From CAZFMJ01 sp964520045 (GTDB lineage Bacteria > Elusimicrobiota > Elusimicrobia > Elusimicrobiales > CAZFMJ01): a stretch of 16,507 bases of DNA. The notes under the pieces were generated by a model. The model was not told where the DNA came from. It did no database searches and saw nothing but the letters and a program-made list of their open reading frames with translations. Shown piece after piece: positions 1 to 9,832 of the stretch. The stretch spans positions 1 to 16,507 of the forward strand of contig CAZFMJ010000067.1 in assembly GCA_964520045.1 (NCBI GenBank), in the 5' to 3' direction. Numbering within the stretch: the stretch's first letter is position 1; every line of letters starts with the position of its first letter. The position numbers and the translations under genes were made by a program.

Positions 1-3000
1 TCCTAGCCTTAAACCACGCGCTTGTTAATGCGCAATCCCCCGCAAAATCATTCTGAACTTCACGGTAACATCCTACACCAAGCTGCTCAACCTTCAGGCT
101 TATCGTGCTCACTGTCAAATCATCGCTGCTTATTCCGCTTAATGTTATCAACGTGCTGCTGTTCTGGCCGTTATACGGAACGCTTATCGTCGCCGTAGGA
201 CGCACAGAGTCATAAGTAAAATTAAAATCTTGTATGCGCTCATGCAGCACAAAATCCCGGCTCCTTATCCGCAGACGATAGTTTTGACCGCTTACCATGT
301 ACTGATTACCAGGACGCGCCCAGCTCCATGTGTCATAACTGCCGCCGCGCGTATAACCGTTCGTGCTCGTATACACAGCGCTCCCGCTGTCAAATCCGTT
401 AACACCGTTCCACCAGCCGCCTGACCCGGCATTCGAAGATATCGCTATGTCTATGCTGCTTATGCCTGCGGGACTGTCATACGCAGTTCCGCTTACATTA
501 TCTTGGCTTATGTTCATATATCCGCCGGCAGCCGGAACGGTTATAGCCGCAGTTGCAGATAAAAAGTCAAAGGTAAATGTCACAGAATCGACGCTAAAAT
601 CAAAATCTGTTTCCTGATTATTGGCGTAGTCCCTAGCTTTGACAGAAACTAAATATCGGACATTATCTTCCCATTGCGGAACGACTTGCCCTGTATTCGG
701 AATCTCCCATGTGCCGGCCGTTGGAGTAGACGCCGTCATCCATGTATTTTCGCTGTCCGCCCAATCATTTCCCGTCCAATACGATGTCGGAGGAGTAAGA
801 CGCTGAAGTTTTACTTCAACCAGCGCGGCCCCGGAATTAAAACTGTACAGGGAATTGGGAAGATCCGACATGGTTCCGCCGATAACCGACAATGAACTGT
901 TCGTGGAGAAATGAACCGGCGCAAGGACCCTGCTGGTAGGCGAAGAATAGTCTATCATAAACGATCTGGTAGCATAATCGACCTCATAATTCAGCGCATA
1001 ATCTCTTGCTTCCGATTGTATTTCAAAACTATAGCCGTCCCCGCTGTTTGCGCCGGTAAATGCCGTGCCGGGGATTGTCTTTATCCATTTATCCACTGTC
1101 CCCTGATTATAATTCTCCCATGTCCAATAAGTGATATTGCTTTCCCATGTATCCGTGGCCCATCTGTAATATGAGGTTCCTCCAATCAAATCCTTCCGCA
1201 ATATTCTTACCCTGATATTGTTTAAATCGGATGCAAAGCTGCCTCCTGTATCCGCTGCGGTTCCCGCGATCTGGGTTATCGGATAGTTTAATTTTGCGGA
1301 ATCAAGAGGCGCCGTGGTTTTTGAAACAGGTTTAAATTTATCCATTGTGAAGGTGCTGCTGCTGCAGGAAGCATTAGGCGCAACTCCATCAGGCCAATTT
1401 TTATTTCCGGAGTTGTCTTTTGCCCGCGTATAAACCACCAAATCCTGAGCCACGGGCCAACCATCAAAATAACCGGAAAGCTGGGAATTTACATATTCCC
1501 ACGAATTGCCTGAAACCGAGGCGGTGCTCCAATGTTTTGTGTAGTCAAAAGTTGCGCTGTCAAAATTTCCCATATTGCTGTTCCAGTACTGGCTGTCAGA
1601 AAGCCGCTGAACCGAGACCTCAATGCCGTCGGGCGATTTCATGCCCGAAATATCTTCTTTCAACGTGCCGGAAATACCGCCCAGACTTATATATGACTGG
1701 CCGTAAACAGGATACGTAACCGTCGCCGTAGGCGCGTATATGTCGTATATAAAACGAACAGAATTAGACGAACCGACCACTATTGTTTCCAGATTCATGG
1801 ACTGGTCGCGCGCTCTTACATGGACATAATACGTTGTATTATTTGAAAGCCCTGCCGCGGGAGGCCATGTATCCGACGTGCTTGTAGGATACTGCCAGCT
1901 TACCTTATTTTTTATGGCGCCCAAATCCGAATCGTCAAAAGTTTCCGTCGCGGTTATACTGTTTATCGGCCTCCAATTGCTGTTTGAATCAAATGTAGCG
2001 CCGTTATATGTATCCCCTCCCTCCTTTTCTATCTGTATTTCCAATCCCTTTATACCTGACCTTGCTTCTATTGAAGGATTTGCGATCCAGTCGGCTGCAG
2101 TTCCGGAAATGAGGCTTACCTGCCCCGGCGAATGGAATAACGAATATGGATTGAGTATTGTCGTGGAAGGTTTGTTTATATCGTAAATCAGGTACCGTGA
2201 AGACGCAGTTGTGGGATTATCGGCATTGTCATTGCCCCGCGCCTCCACTTTTATTTTTTTATTGCCGGGCCATGCTGATTTCGAATAAGTCCATGTATCC
2301 ACATTGGCGGCGGCTATCCATGTTGAGTCTACCACATCCCAAATAATGCCGTTCCATTTCGGTTTTATGGCTCCGGACTCCGAAATATTGGTTATCTGTA
2401 TCTCCACAGGCTGTTTAACTCCTGCGGGGGAATCAGAGGCCGTTCCTTTGATTTCGCTCAAGGGCCTGTTTGACTCGCCGTAAAACGCATAAACGCCTGT
2501 CATCGGCGTTGAAACAGCTATCAATGGCCCTATGAAATCAGCCGTTATCTGCGCTGTGCCCGCCGTCTCAAGATTACCTGCGAGATCAAGTCCGTATACG
2601 CTTATTTTGTAAACATGGGCATTTGTCGCTATATGCGGCGGGTCATATCCCGAAGGCGGATATGTCCATATCTCGGTTGAAGCAGAGGCGGTAAACTCCG
2701 CCGGCAATTCAGTGACTGTCGTGGAACTCCAGCCCGCCGCGGTGGCGCCGTATCCTGTCCAAAAATATGTATCTCCCCCGTACTCGTGAAAGATCTTAAG
2801 CCGCAAACCGTTTTGGGCCTGAGTTCTAAGCCCGGACCGTCCGCCGTAAGATGTCCCCGTTATCTGCGGTAAATTCACAATAAAACTTCCCGGCGACGGG
2901 ATTGTCACAGTGGAAACAGGCGGCGATCCGTCTACAATAAACTGTTGGACGAAATTCCCCGCGCCGAAATCAGATTCCGTGTTGGATTCTATTATTGAAG

Positions 3001-6000
3001 GATCGCCGGCTTGTGTTGGTTTATCTCTTGCTCTTACTTTGAGATAGTATGCCTTATCGGAAAGCCAGTCATTGTAGTTAAATCCGTATTTCCACGAAGC
3101 GCTTGAGACATAAAACGTATTCAGCGTAGGCTTCCAGTCTTCGCCTTCGGCAAAAACTCCTCCTCTCCAGTAGTAACTAGTTTCGCCCTGAACATACCAA
3201 AGCAATATTTCTATTCCGTCTGTCCCTGAATTTTTTATGCCTGATGCCGTTGCGGAAGGCAAATCCTGCGAAGTTCCGGTTATCGCATCGGCGCCGGATA
3301 AAACAGTAGGTTTATAATAACGCACGCTCAGCGACGGCTGTGTTATGGTGCTAGCGGGAGATGATTTATCGATACTGAACGTTATGGAAGAAATATTCCC
3401 GGTGAAAACATCCTGCAGGTTATCGGCAAAATCTTTAGTCCGCGTAACAAGAACATATTTATGCCCTGTTACGAGTTTTGGATTTAGCTGGGGATGTGTA
3501 TAGCTCCAGCTGTCTGTTCCTGATACTACGTTAAACGAAGATGTCCATGAATCAAATCCCCCTGTGCCGTTCTGCCAGAATTTAAGCGAAAGCGGATCCA
3601 AATTCTGCAAAGAGAATTCCACATATCTTAAACCGGCATAATATGGACCGCTGGCGCCTTCAGGGTCAACAGCAGTTCCTGACAATTGCGTTAAATCCTT
3701 CAGAATCTGATTTGTTTGCGGCGCTGAAATTCCTGCGGTAGGAGAAGATTTATCCATATAAAACGCATAATCATAATCAGTATATCTCTGCGACTCGTCT
3801 GTTATTCTGACTTTAAGCTCATATTTTTTGCCGTCTTCCCACTGGGGAAGGGGCCCTGATAAAGTCCATTCCTCATTGTTTGTATTAAAAGGCGGAGCTT
3901 TGGCTGAAACCACCATGAATGTTGAAGAATATGTATTAAACCAGCCTGTTCCATCCCATTTCCATACTTCTCCTGCTGTGGAAATCTGGACTTCAACTTT
4001 ATTTATAAGGCCAAGCCCTGTGTCTAAAGCTGTTCCTTCAATTAAAGGCAGAGAACTCACATAACCACCGCTTACAGGAGTCTTGATAACGCCTGTAGGA
4101 TTATTTTTGTCGATATAGAACTGCCTTGTGTCAAATGCGGGAGGGTTATCTTCTAAAACTGCGTCTATAGCGGCTCTTATTTCTACTTTAAATTTATTTG
4201 TGTCCGACGGCCATATTGAGCCTGTAGTTTTACTCCAATTTGTGCCGCCGGTAATACTGTCCACCCCTATCCAGCCGCATGTTGACTGGCCTAAAACATA
4301 GGTGGTATCCGTGCATCCGGCAAGATATGTGCTTGTGGATTCCCAAACGTTGCCTGTCAACGCCCCCGTCCAAACCAGATGCTCCGGCACAGCGCTGATA
4401 TTTATTATTCTTATTTGCGCTGTGTTGGCGCTTTGCAGTGTGCCTGAAATCGTATTCAAACTGCTGTAATACGGAGTGCCCATAGCAACATTTGTTATGC
4501 CTGATTCCGGATTCGCTGATTTTTTGACAAAATAAATATGCTTGCTTGTTTCTGCGGGAACGGCGGGAAATCCCGTTTCCCAGCCCACTTTATCAACCGC
4601 CTTGATATATATGTGGTATCTGCAGTCATTCTGCCAGCCGGAAGGAACGGAACTTCCTGAAACAGACCATTCTGAACCATTAAAAGCGGTAATGGGCATC
4701 CACGCGCTTGGCGGAACATCATTAATATCACCGATGTTATTGATATTGAATACATCCGCGGACTGGCTCCAGTATTTGTTTTGTCCGGTGGTACATCCGC
4801 CATAGCTTTCTTCATAAAAAGCTATCCTGACAGCCGCCGTGCTTGCCTCAAGTCCTGCGCCGGGAGAGTAATCCCCCGCAGTGCCCGCAAGCGATATTAG
4901 GCTTAAAACTTCGCTTTCATGAACCGGAACGGTTACAACTGCCGTAGGACTGGTTTTATCAACCCTAAAAACATGCTCATTTCTGCCTGTTTCATATTCT
5001 TTTTCCTTATTCGGATTCGCTCCCCCTGTTTGATCTACTACGGCGTCTTTTCCGCGCACCCGCACCCTGTAACTTCTGCCGGTGACAAGGTTTGTCCATA
5101 AATTGGTAGCCGCAGTGTCATAAGTGTAGCTGGAAACACTGGGCAGCATGGCTTTAAATGAGGCCTCGCTGCCGCATGGGATATTAAACCCCGATCCGCT
5201 CCAGCATAAGCTGGGATCATAATCGGTATCCTGTATCTGCACTTCAACCTGGCAGATATTTGGAGCGCCACCGGACTCGCATTGCGTAACTCCGGCGCCG
5301 AGATTGCCGGGCGTAGGCATATCAAAGGAAGTGCCTTCAATTCTCGGAAGTGTATAGCCGGAATTGGAAGAATACCATCTGTTGTTTATAGGAGATATAA
5401 TTGTGGAACTCGGAGGCTGGACTTCCCAGTTGAAAACGGCTTTTAATGTCCATGAATCGGTATAATTTTCGTAAGGCGAAACGACATTATCCTGCGCCCA
5501 CAAATAAAGGTAATATGTGTCCGTGGAACGATTCGCCCAGAATTCATTGTCATAAGCCTCGCCCCATGAATATGTCCAGCTTGAAATCAAAGTAGCCGGC
5601 ACATCAGCGCGGTCGGAACACCAGTTGGAACCGCATGTAGCCGATTCGCGGTACCATTTATCATCGCTTTTTCTCTGCACTCCTACTTTTACCGCCTTTA
5701 TGCCTGCATTCCGGTTTACACCTCCGCTCGGCCTGTCTGCGACAAGACACGCGACGGAATCGGGAAGCTGCAGGATATCTCCGCCGAAACTCATACCGGA
5801 GGAAATGCTTATGTTGGAAATATAAGGAGCCGACGAATCAAATGTAAATGCCCAGTCAAAAACGCTTTGTTTACCTGCATTATCGGTGATCTGCGCATAA
5901 AAATAATACTGCCTGCCGTTTTCCCAATTTATGCCCGAAGCTACTGCAACTTCATAGGGAACAGTAGTGCTGGAGCTGGCATTCTGCCACACTATGGCAG

Positions 6001-7540
6001 GCGGCTCCCCGCCCGAATAAGACCACGAAGAAACGCTCATTTCTATCACATGCTGTGGATCCCATTGATAAGTGCCGGCTGACCCGTGATACCGCAGATA
6101 ATATTGAACCTCCTTTACCCCCGAGCCGGTGTTCCCCAGAATATCTTTATCGTTCAGAGATAACCGTATCGAATTCAGCGGATTTGACGATTTATATAAG
6201 CCAACCGTCGCGGTAGTGGAAAAAGTTATGCTCGCATTGTCATCTGCTCCCCCGGTGCTTATTTTCACGGATGCAACCGTAGGCGCAGTCTGGTCAAGCC
6301 TGAGATACCGCTTATAAAGGGGACTCGTAGCCGTTCCGGTGGAATTGCCCGCAGAATCTTTGGCATAAACTTCAATCCTGTAAACCTTGTTATCCTCCAG
6401 ATTAGCGCCTGTGATATTCCATGCCCAGTTTTCGGGAGTGGTAGTGCTGTTTAAAACCATTGATATTTCTTTCCACGCCGTATCAGCTGTAAGATTGGGA
6501 TTGCTGAAATTAGGCGGAGAGACGCTTGGATCCAACCATCTGTCAACCGCTTCAGCCGCGCCGGAAAGAAGTTTGGCCACGCGCACAAATATATGCTGTT
6601 GGTCTAATGCGTCAGCGACATTATCGGTGATGTCTCCCGAAACTGAACTAAACTGCGTAAGCCATGTCGCCGTCCCGGAGCTTACGGCAGTAATTGCCGG
6701 AGAAATTACCGTAGCAGTAGGTTTACTTATGTCGTAAATGAACGTTGTATAAGCGCTTGTTCCGCTTGTCGACTGATCGACAATATGCCCGGCAATGCCG
6801 TCTAATGCATAGCCGGAAATCCTGTATTTATGCCCGTCTTCCCACGCCGGAAGTTTTATACTTGTGCCGTTGTTGATCTGTATTGTTTTTACTCCCGCCC
6901 ATGCGGGGACAAATATCGTCTGCGGAGTTCCCGCAGATGTCGTAGACAGCCAGATCTGACTGCCTATTTCCATTTTAGTGCCTGCCGTGCTGAAAGCTAC
7001 CCATGTAGTCGTCGATTCAGCCACAATATCCTGAATCATTATCTGAGTTGTGGTAAGCCCCGTGCCGAAATCCGAAAACTGGAAGGTTATGCTGCCTACG
7101 GCATTTGTTGAACCAGAAACAGGCTCCGTCAGACTTACCGAAGGAACATATCTGTCCAACGTGACGGCGATGGTGCTTATAAAACCGGCCTGATAAGGGT
7201 TTCCGATGCCTCCGTCCTGAGTGCGGGCTCTGGCGGCTATTTCATACCCCCCGTCATCAGGCATGTTCACCGTGCCGAAAGCGTAACTGTAAATATAGGC
7301 CGTATTTGATGGAGAAAGCTGGGCAGAATGCCATTTTGCCTCCTCATTGGCAAACCCGGAAGCTTTCATTGTAGAACCGTCCCAAAACTTGTTTGAGCTC
7401 AAATAGTTTATGCGTATATCCGCGCCCGTGATCTGCGTCTGGCCCGCATCATTAAATCCCACGGTGCCTGTTATTATCGTATACCCTGTATTGTTTCCAG
7501 TTGCGGGAGAAGTAACGCTTGCCGTGGGCACCGTTATGTA
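1..7540 (-). repeat. Array of about 19 divergent Ig-like protein repeats, period about 407 bp (about 136 aa)
   Basis: Repeat starts, taken at the conserved D-x3-P-[TS]-[AS] motif, fall near 7533, 7160, 6740, 6298, 5842, 5435, 4965, 4527, 4119, 3762, 3377, 2940, 2545, 2187, 1750, 1347, 957, 572 and 212. Spacing ranges from about 357 to 470 bp. Typical forms are IYDISKPTATVISP, VDKTSPTAVVTVP, IDKNNPTGVIKTP, MDKSSPTAGISAP and IYDIYAPTATVTYP. The copies share motifs but are well diverged at DNA level, so they look old and not recently homogenised. The copies near 4527 (KKSANPESGITNV) and 2545 (DFIGPLIAVSTP) are the least canonical. Copies between about 5435 and 4119 carry extra cysteines (for example LCWSGSGFNIPCGS), which suggests local disulfides. 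Confidence 0.88.
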
Positions 7541-9832
7541 AAATGTGCTGGCCGCGCTTAATGCATACCCCGAAGCGGGATTCATTAAAGACAGCCGGTA
7601 CGCGCCAGCGGAAGCCGAAGTTGAAATTTTAAGATATGCCGTAACGGCGGCGCTTCCGTTATAAGTCATCGAGGCTACGCTCACTTCATTCGTTCCGGTT
7701 ACCGCAATCTTTACGGTATCAGTGCCGGGGACTACATTCGTCTGGCCCGACCAATTCATAAAATCAACTCCTGTTACCGTAACTGCCCTGCGGTTGTTTT
7801 CAGTAGCGTCATTCCTGTAAACGACACCCCCCGACACTTTTCCCCCATCGGGATCATAGACTCCGGTTATTACAGGACTGCTTACCCGCATTGTTATTGT
7901 TTTATCCCTGGTTGAACCTCCGTGCCTATCGTATTTGACGGGGCATTCCTGTCCGTCGGGAAACACCACCCTTATGTCATAGTTAAAATTTGTATTCGTG
8001 AACGTCGACAGCATGATTTTAGCGCGCAATTTGGTTTCTGAAAGCCATGTTGTTGAAGTAACCATTATTTCGCTCTGCGTATTGCTGCTTTTTAATACCA
8101 GCGTATACGGCGTTGTTCCGTCCGCAAGCCGCATAAAATCGGAACCGTTGATTTCTATCTCATAATCAGGCCGCGTAAGGTACGCCGACGCGGGCACTGC
8201 GGTCGACACTGAAGTTATGTCCGGCGGAGTCGTGAAAGTGGAGGTGATTATTTTATCGAAATACACCTTATCGTTATCCTCCCAGATTACTGGGAGGGGA
8301 TCGGGGGATTTGGTCCAGAATCCCACTTTGGGATTGTCGGCAGAGCAGGGATTATCTCCGTTTAAAGCTCCGCCCTGATTTGCTTCGCACTGACGCCATT
8401 TATAATAGTGGGTTATACCAGAACTGCCTGTCGTAGTAGCGGCAAAAACCGAGTAATGTATGCCCTCTGAGCCCGCATAAACTGCATATATGTCGTCATA
8501 TCCATCCTTCCTCGTCACAATGCTGAGGCTCGGATGTCCGTAAGGGTCGGCAAGGCCGTTTCCTGTGCGCACCGTCATACCCGTAGCGCCCGTCCAGTAA
8601 AAGGACGTGGGGGTCCTTCTGTTGTACATCACGTTTCCGTTGGCTTCAGTCCATGCAAAATGCGCAGTGCCTGAACTTTGAACGTTTAACGCGCTCATCC
8701 CGTAGCTATCGTCGCCAAGAACACTGTCTTTTGCGCTCCATTCTGTTTGTGATTCAGCTACCGTTTTAAGAGACCCGGATGTAAGCCTGACGGCGAAAGA
8801 GCCTGTCACAGCGGAGGGTATTATGTTGCTGTTAGGCTGGCGAAAACCTAAAAGCAAAGTTGTTGTAGACTGGGCAATAGGAGCAGACTCTTTGAAAACC
8901 GGCACAAGCACGGGCGAATTTATCATCTCCATAGTGGCATCCGAAGTGGTAGCGCCGGTAGGCTGCGAAGTACAGTATATGTATATGCCGTTTGAGCCGC
9001 CGCCGACCTGATATCCCGTGAGATCGGCCTTGTACCCCGGAATTCCAATCACCCCCACATGCGCGCCTCCGCCTGCCGAATATCCGCCGGAATCGGCAAA
9101 AAATGAAACGAACGGACCCGTAGGAGTGCTGTTTGAAACCGTTATAACGGCGCTGTGCCCTGCCTGGGGATCGAATCTTCCGCAATAATTGCCGACCGCG
9201 CCGCAGTTGCCGCTCCCTGCCGCAGCAGGGACCTGGCATGCATTATTTTCGTTTTTCTTGGAACCTATCAGAGCGGTAATTTGCTTTCGGACTATCCCGG
9301 CGTCGGCATCCCAGCTTATATCGCCTATCTGACCGCAGCCTTTGCCTTCATCGACCGCAGTGCAGAGTATTCCCCTTCTGACAAAAAGTTTGTTGCCGCT
9401 AGTGTCGTTTGTGTTTACAATCATGCTGGTGGGAATGGTTCCCGCGCCCTGAACATCAATAGCGCCGTCATTCGCCACGACATACACATACGTGCTCTGC
9501 GAAACGGCATCGTACCACGGCCATATGCTTGGCTGGGGCGCGGCTATATCAGGGGCAAGAAGCAGGTATGGGAAGACTTCCTGTTCGGCGGTCCAATTTT
9601 GCCCGTCGCTTGAAAACCGCCATACGCCTTTGGAAGGATTGACTTGATGATAAAATATCCAGTATCCCGCTCCCGGTATATGAACGACATTCCTCTGCCC
9701 CGCAAAATCCGTCCCCGCCCCCGAACCTTCGGCTATCTTAATCTGCGCTGAATGGGATATCCCGGACAAGGCAAGACATAAAGCCGATGTCCCGAGGATG
9801 CTAATAGCCGTCGTTCTTAAGCTATTTCCCAT
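1..9832 (-). CDS. Giant exported protein: beta-propeller-like head, IPT/TIG-like domains and about 19 Ig-like repeats (partial, C-terminus outside window)
   Basis: The frame starting at ATG 9832 stays open to the left edge, giving at least 3277 residues; I followed the translation throughout and met no stop or frameshift. The N-terminus (MGNSLRTTAISILG...LSGISHSA) is a signal peptide with likely cleavage after SHSA (about residue 28), so the protein is exported. Residues 30 to about 530 resemble a sialidase-like or other beta-propeller (WRFSSDGQNWT, HFAWTEANGNVMYNRR, HYSVFAATTT) and contain clustered cysteines. Two IPT/TIG-like beta-sandwiches follow (about 537 and 650). From about 767 onward come Ig-like repeats with the signature D-x3-PTA-x-I-x2-P, ISGTA-x-D, a YWNG-x2-W segment and Y-x-L-x-VRA-x-D-x-AGN. 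The start overlaps the stop of the HEAT gene, and no strong Shine-Dalgarno is seen, so translation is probably coupled. A surface or extracellular adhesin/stalk role is inferred from architecture only. Cell anchoring or secretion-sorting signals would lie beyond the window. Confidence 0.93.
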   Translation of the reverse strand, partial: MGNSLRTTAISILGTSALCLALSGISHSAQIKIAEGSGAGTDFAGQRNVVHIPGAGYWIFYHQVNPSKGVWRFSSDGQNWTAEQEVFPYLLLAPDIAAPQPSIWPWYDAVSQSTYVYVVANDGAIDVQGAGTIPTSMIVNTNDTSGNKLFVRRGILCTAVDEGKGCGQIGDISWDADAGIVRKQITALIGSKKNENNACQVPAAAGSGNCGAVGNYCGRFDPQAGHSAVITVSNSTPTGPFVSFFADSGGYSAGGGAHVGVIGIPGYKADLTGYQVGGGSNGIYIYCTSQPTGATTSDATMEMINSPVLVPVFKESAPIAQSTTTLLLGFRQPNSNIIPSAVTGSFAVRLTSGSLKTVAESQTEWSAKDSVLGDDSYGMSALNVQSSGTAHFAWTEANGNVMYNRRTPTSFYWTGATGMTVRTGNGLADPYGHPSLSIVTRKDGYDDIYAVYAGSEGIHYSVFAATTTGSSGITHYYKWRQCEANQGGALNGDNPCSADNPKVGFWTKSPDPLPVIWEDNDKVYFDKIITSTFTTPPDITSVSTAVPASAYLTRPDYEIEINGSDFMRLADGTTPYTLVLKSSNTQSEIMVTSTTWLSETKLRAKIMLSTFTNTNFNYDIRVVFPDGQECPVKYDRHGGSTRDKTITMRVSSPVITGVYDPDGGKVSGGVVYRNDATENNRRAVTVTGVDFMNWSGQTNVVPGTDTVKIAVTGTNEVSVASMTYNGSAAVTAYLKISTSASAGAYRLSLMNPASGYALSAASTFYITVPTASVTSPATGNNTGYTIITGTVGFNDAGQTQITGADIRINYLSSNKFWDGSTMKASGFANEEAKWHSAQLSPSNTAYIYSYAFGTVNMPDDGGYEIAARARTQDGGIGNPYQAGFISTIAVTLDRYVPSVSLTEPVSGSTNAVGSITFQFSDFGTGLTTTQIMIQDIVAESTTTWVAFSTAGTKMEIGSQIWLSTTSAGTPQTIFVPAWAGVKTIQINNGTSIKLPAWEDGHKYRISGYALDGIAGHIVDQSTSGTSAYTTFIYDISKPTATVISPAITAVSSGTATWLTQFSSVSGDITDNVADALDQQHIFVRVAKLLSGAAEAVDRWLDPSVSPPNFSNPNLTADTAWKEISMVLNSTTTPENWAWNITGANLEDNKVYRIEVYAKDSAGNSTGTATSPLYKRYLRLDQTAPTVASVKISTGGADDNASITFSTTATVGLYKSSNPLNSIRLSLNDKDILGNTGSGVKEVQYYLRYHGSAGTYQWDPQHVIEMSVSSWSYSGGEPPAIVWQNASSSTTVPYEVAVASGINWENGRQYYFYAQITDNAGKQSVFDWAFTFDSSAPYISNISISSGMSFGGDILQLPDSVACLVADRPSGGVNRNAGIKAVKVGVQRKSDDKWYRESATCGSNWCSDRADVPATLISSWTYSWGEAYDNEFWANRSTDTYYLYLWAQDNVVSPYENYTDSWTLKAVFNWEVQPPSSTIISPINNRWYSSNSGYTLPRIEGTSFDMPTPGNLGAGVTQCESGGAPNICQVEVQIQDTDYDPSLCWSGSGFNIPCGSEASFKAMLPSVSSYTYDTAATNLWTNLVTGRSYRVRVRGKDAVVDQTGGANPNKEKEYETGRNEHVFRVDKTSPTAVVTVPVHESEVLSLISLAGTAGDYSPGAGLEASTAAVRIAFYEESYGGCTTGQNKYWSQSADVFNINNIGDINDVPPSAWMPITAFNGSEWSVSGSSVPSGWQNDCRYHIYIKAVDKVGWETGFPAVPAETSKHIYFVKKSANPESGITNVAMGTPYYSSLNTISGTLQSANTAQIRIINISAVPEHLVWTGALTGNVWESTSTYLAGCTDTTYVLGQSTCGWIGVDSITGGTNWSKTTGSIWPSDTNKFKVEIRAAIDAVLEDNPPAFDTRQFYIDKNNPTGVIKTPVSGGYVSSLPLIEGTALDTGLGLINKVEVQISTAGEVWKWDGTGWFNTYSSTFMVVSAKAPPFNTNNEEWTLSGPLPQWEDGKKYELKVRITDESQRYTDYDYAFYMDKSSPTAGISAPQTNQILKDLTQLSGTAVDPEGASGPYYAGLRYVEFSLQNLDPLSLKFWQNGTGGFDSWTSSFNVVSGTDSWSYTHPQLNPKLVTGHKYVLVTRTKDFADNLQDVFTGNISSITFSIDKSSPASTITQPSLSVRYYKPTVLSGADAITGTSQDLPSATASGIKNSGTDGIEILLWYVQGETSYYWRGGVFAEGEDWKPTLNTFYVSSASWKYGFNYNDWLSDKAYYLKVRARDKPTQAGDPSIIESNTESDFGAGNFVQQFIVDGSPPVSTVTIPSPGSFIVNLPQITGTSYGGRSGLRTQAQNGLRLKIFHEYGGDTYFWTGYGATAAGWSSTTVTELPAEFTASASTEIWTYPPSGYDPPHIATNAHVYKISVYGLDLAGNLETAGTAQITADFIGPLIAVSTPMTGVYAFYGESNRPLSEIKGTASDSPAGVKQPVEIQITNISESGAIKPKWNGIIWDVVDSTWIAAANVDTWTYSKSAWPGNKKIKVEARGNDNADNPTTASSRYLIYDINKPSTTILNPYSLFHSPGQVSLISGTAADWIANPSIEARSGIKGLEIQIEKEGGDTYNGATFDSNSNWRPINSITATETFDDSDLGAIKNKVSWQYPTSTSDTWPPAAGLSNNTTYYVHVRARDQSMNLETIVVGSSNSVRFIYDIYAPTATVTYPVYGQSYISLGGISGTLKEDISGMKSPDGIEVSVQRLSDSQYWNSNMGNFDSATFDYTKHWSTASVSGNSWEYVNSQLSGYFDGWPVAQDLVVYTRAKDNSGNKNWPDGVAPNASCSSSTFTMDKFKPVSKTTAPLDSAKLNYPITQIAGTAADTGGSFASDLNNIRVRILRKDLIGGTSYYRWATDTWESNITYWTWENYNQGTVDKWIKTIPGTAFTGANSGDGYSFEIQSEARDYALNYEVDYATRSFMIDYSSPTSRVLAPVHFSTNSSLSVIGGTMSDLPNSLYSFNSGAALVEVKLQRLTPPTSYWTGNDWADSENTWMTASTPTAGTWEIPNTGQVVPQWEDNVRYLVSVKARDYANNQETDFDFSVDSVTFTFDFLSATAAITVPAAGGYMNISQDNVSGTAYDSPAGISSIDIAISSNAGSGGWWNGVNGFDSGSAVYTSTNGYTRGGSYDTWSWARPGNQYMVSGQNYRLRIRSRDFVLHERIQDFNFTYDSVRPTATISVPYNGQNSSTLITLSGISSDDLTVSTISLKVEQLGVGCYREVQNDFAGDCALTSAWFKAR

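Noticed and set aside
9155..9613. Plus-strand open frame of 152 codons
   Set aside because: It is antisense to the propeller-like head of the giant gene, whose frame has a signal peptide and coherent composition; the plus-strand product has no family features.
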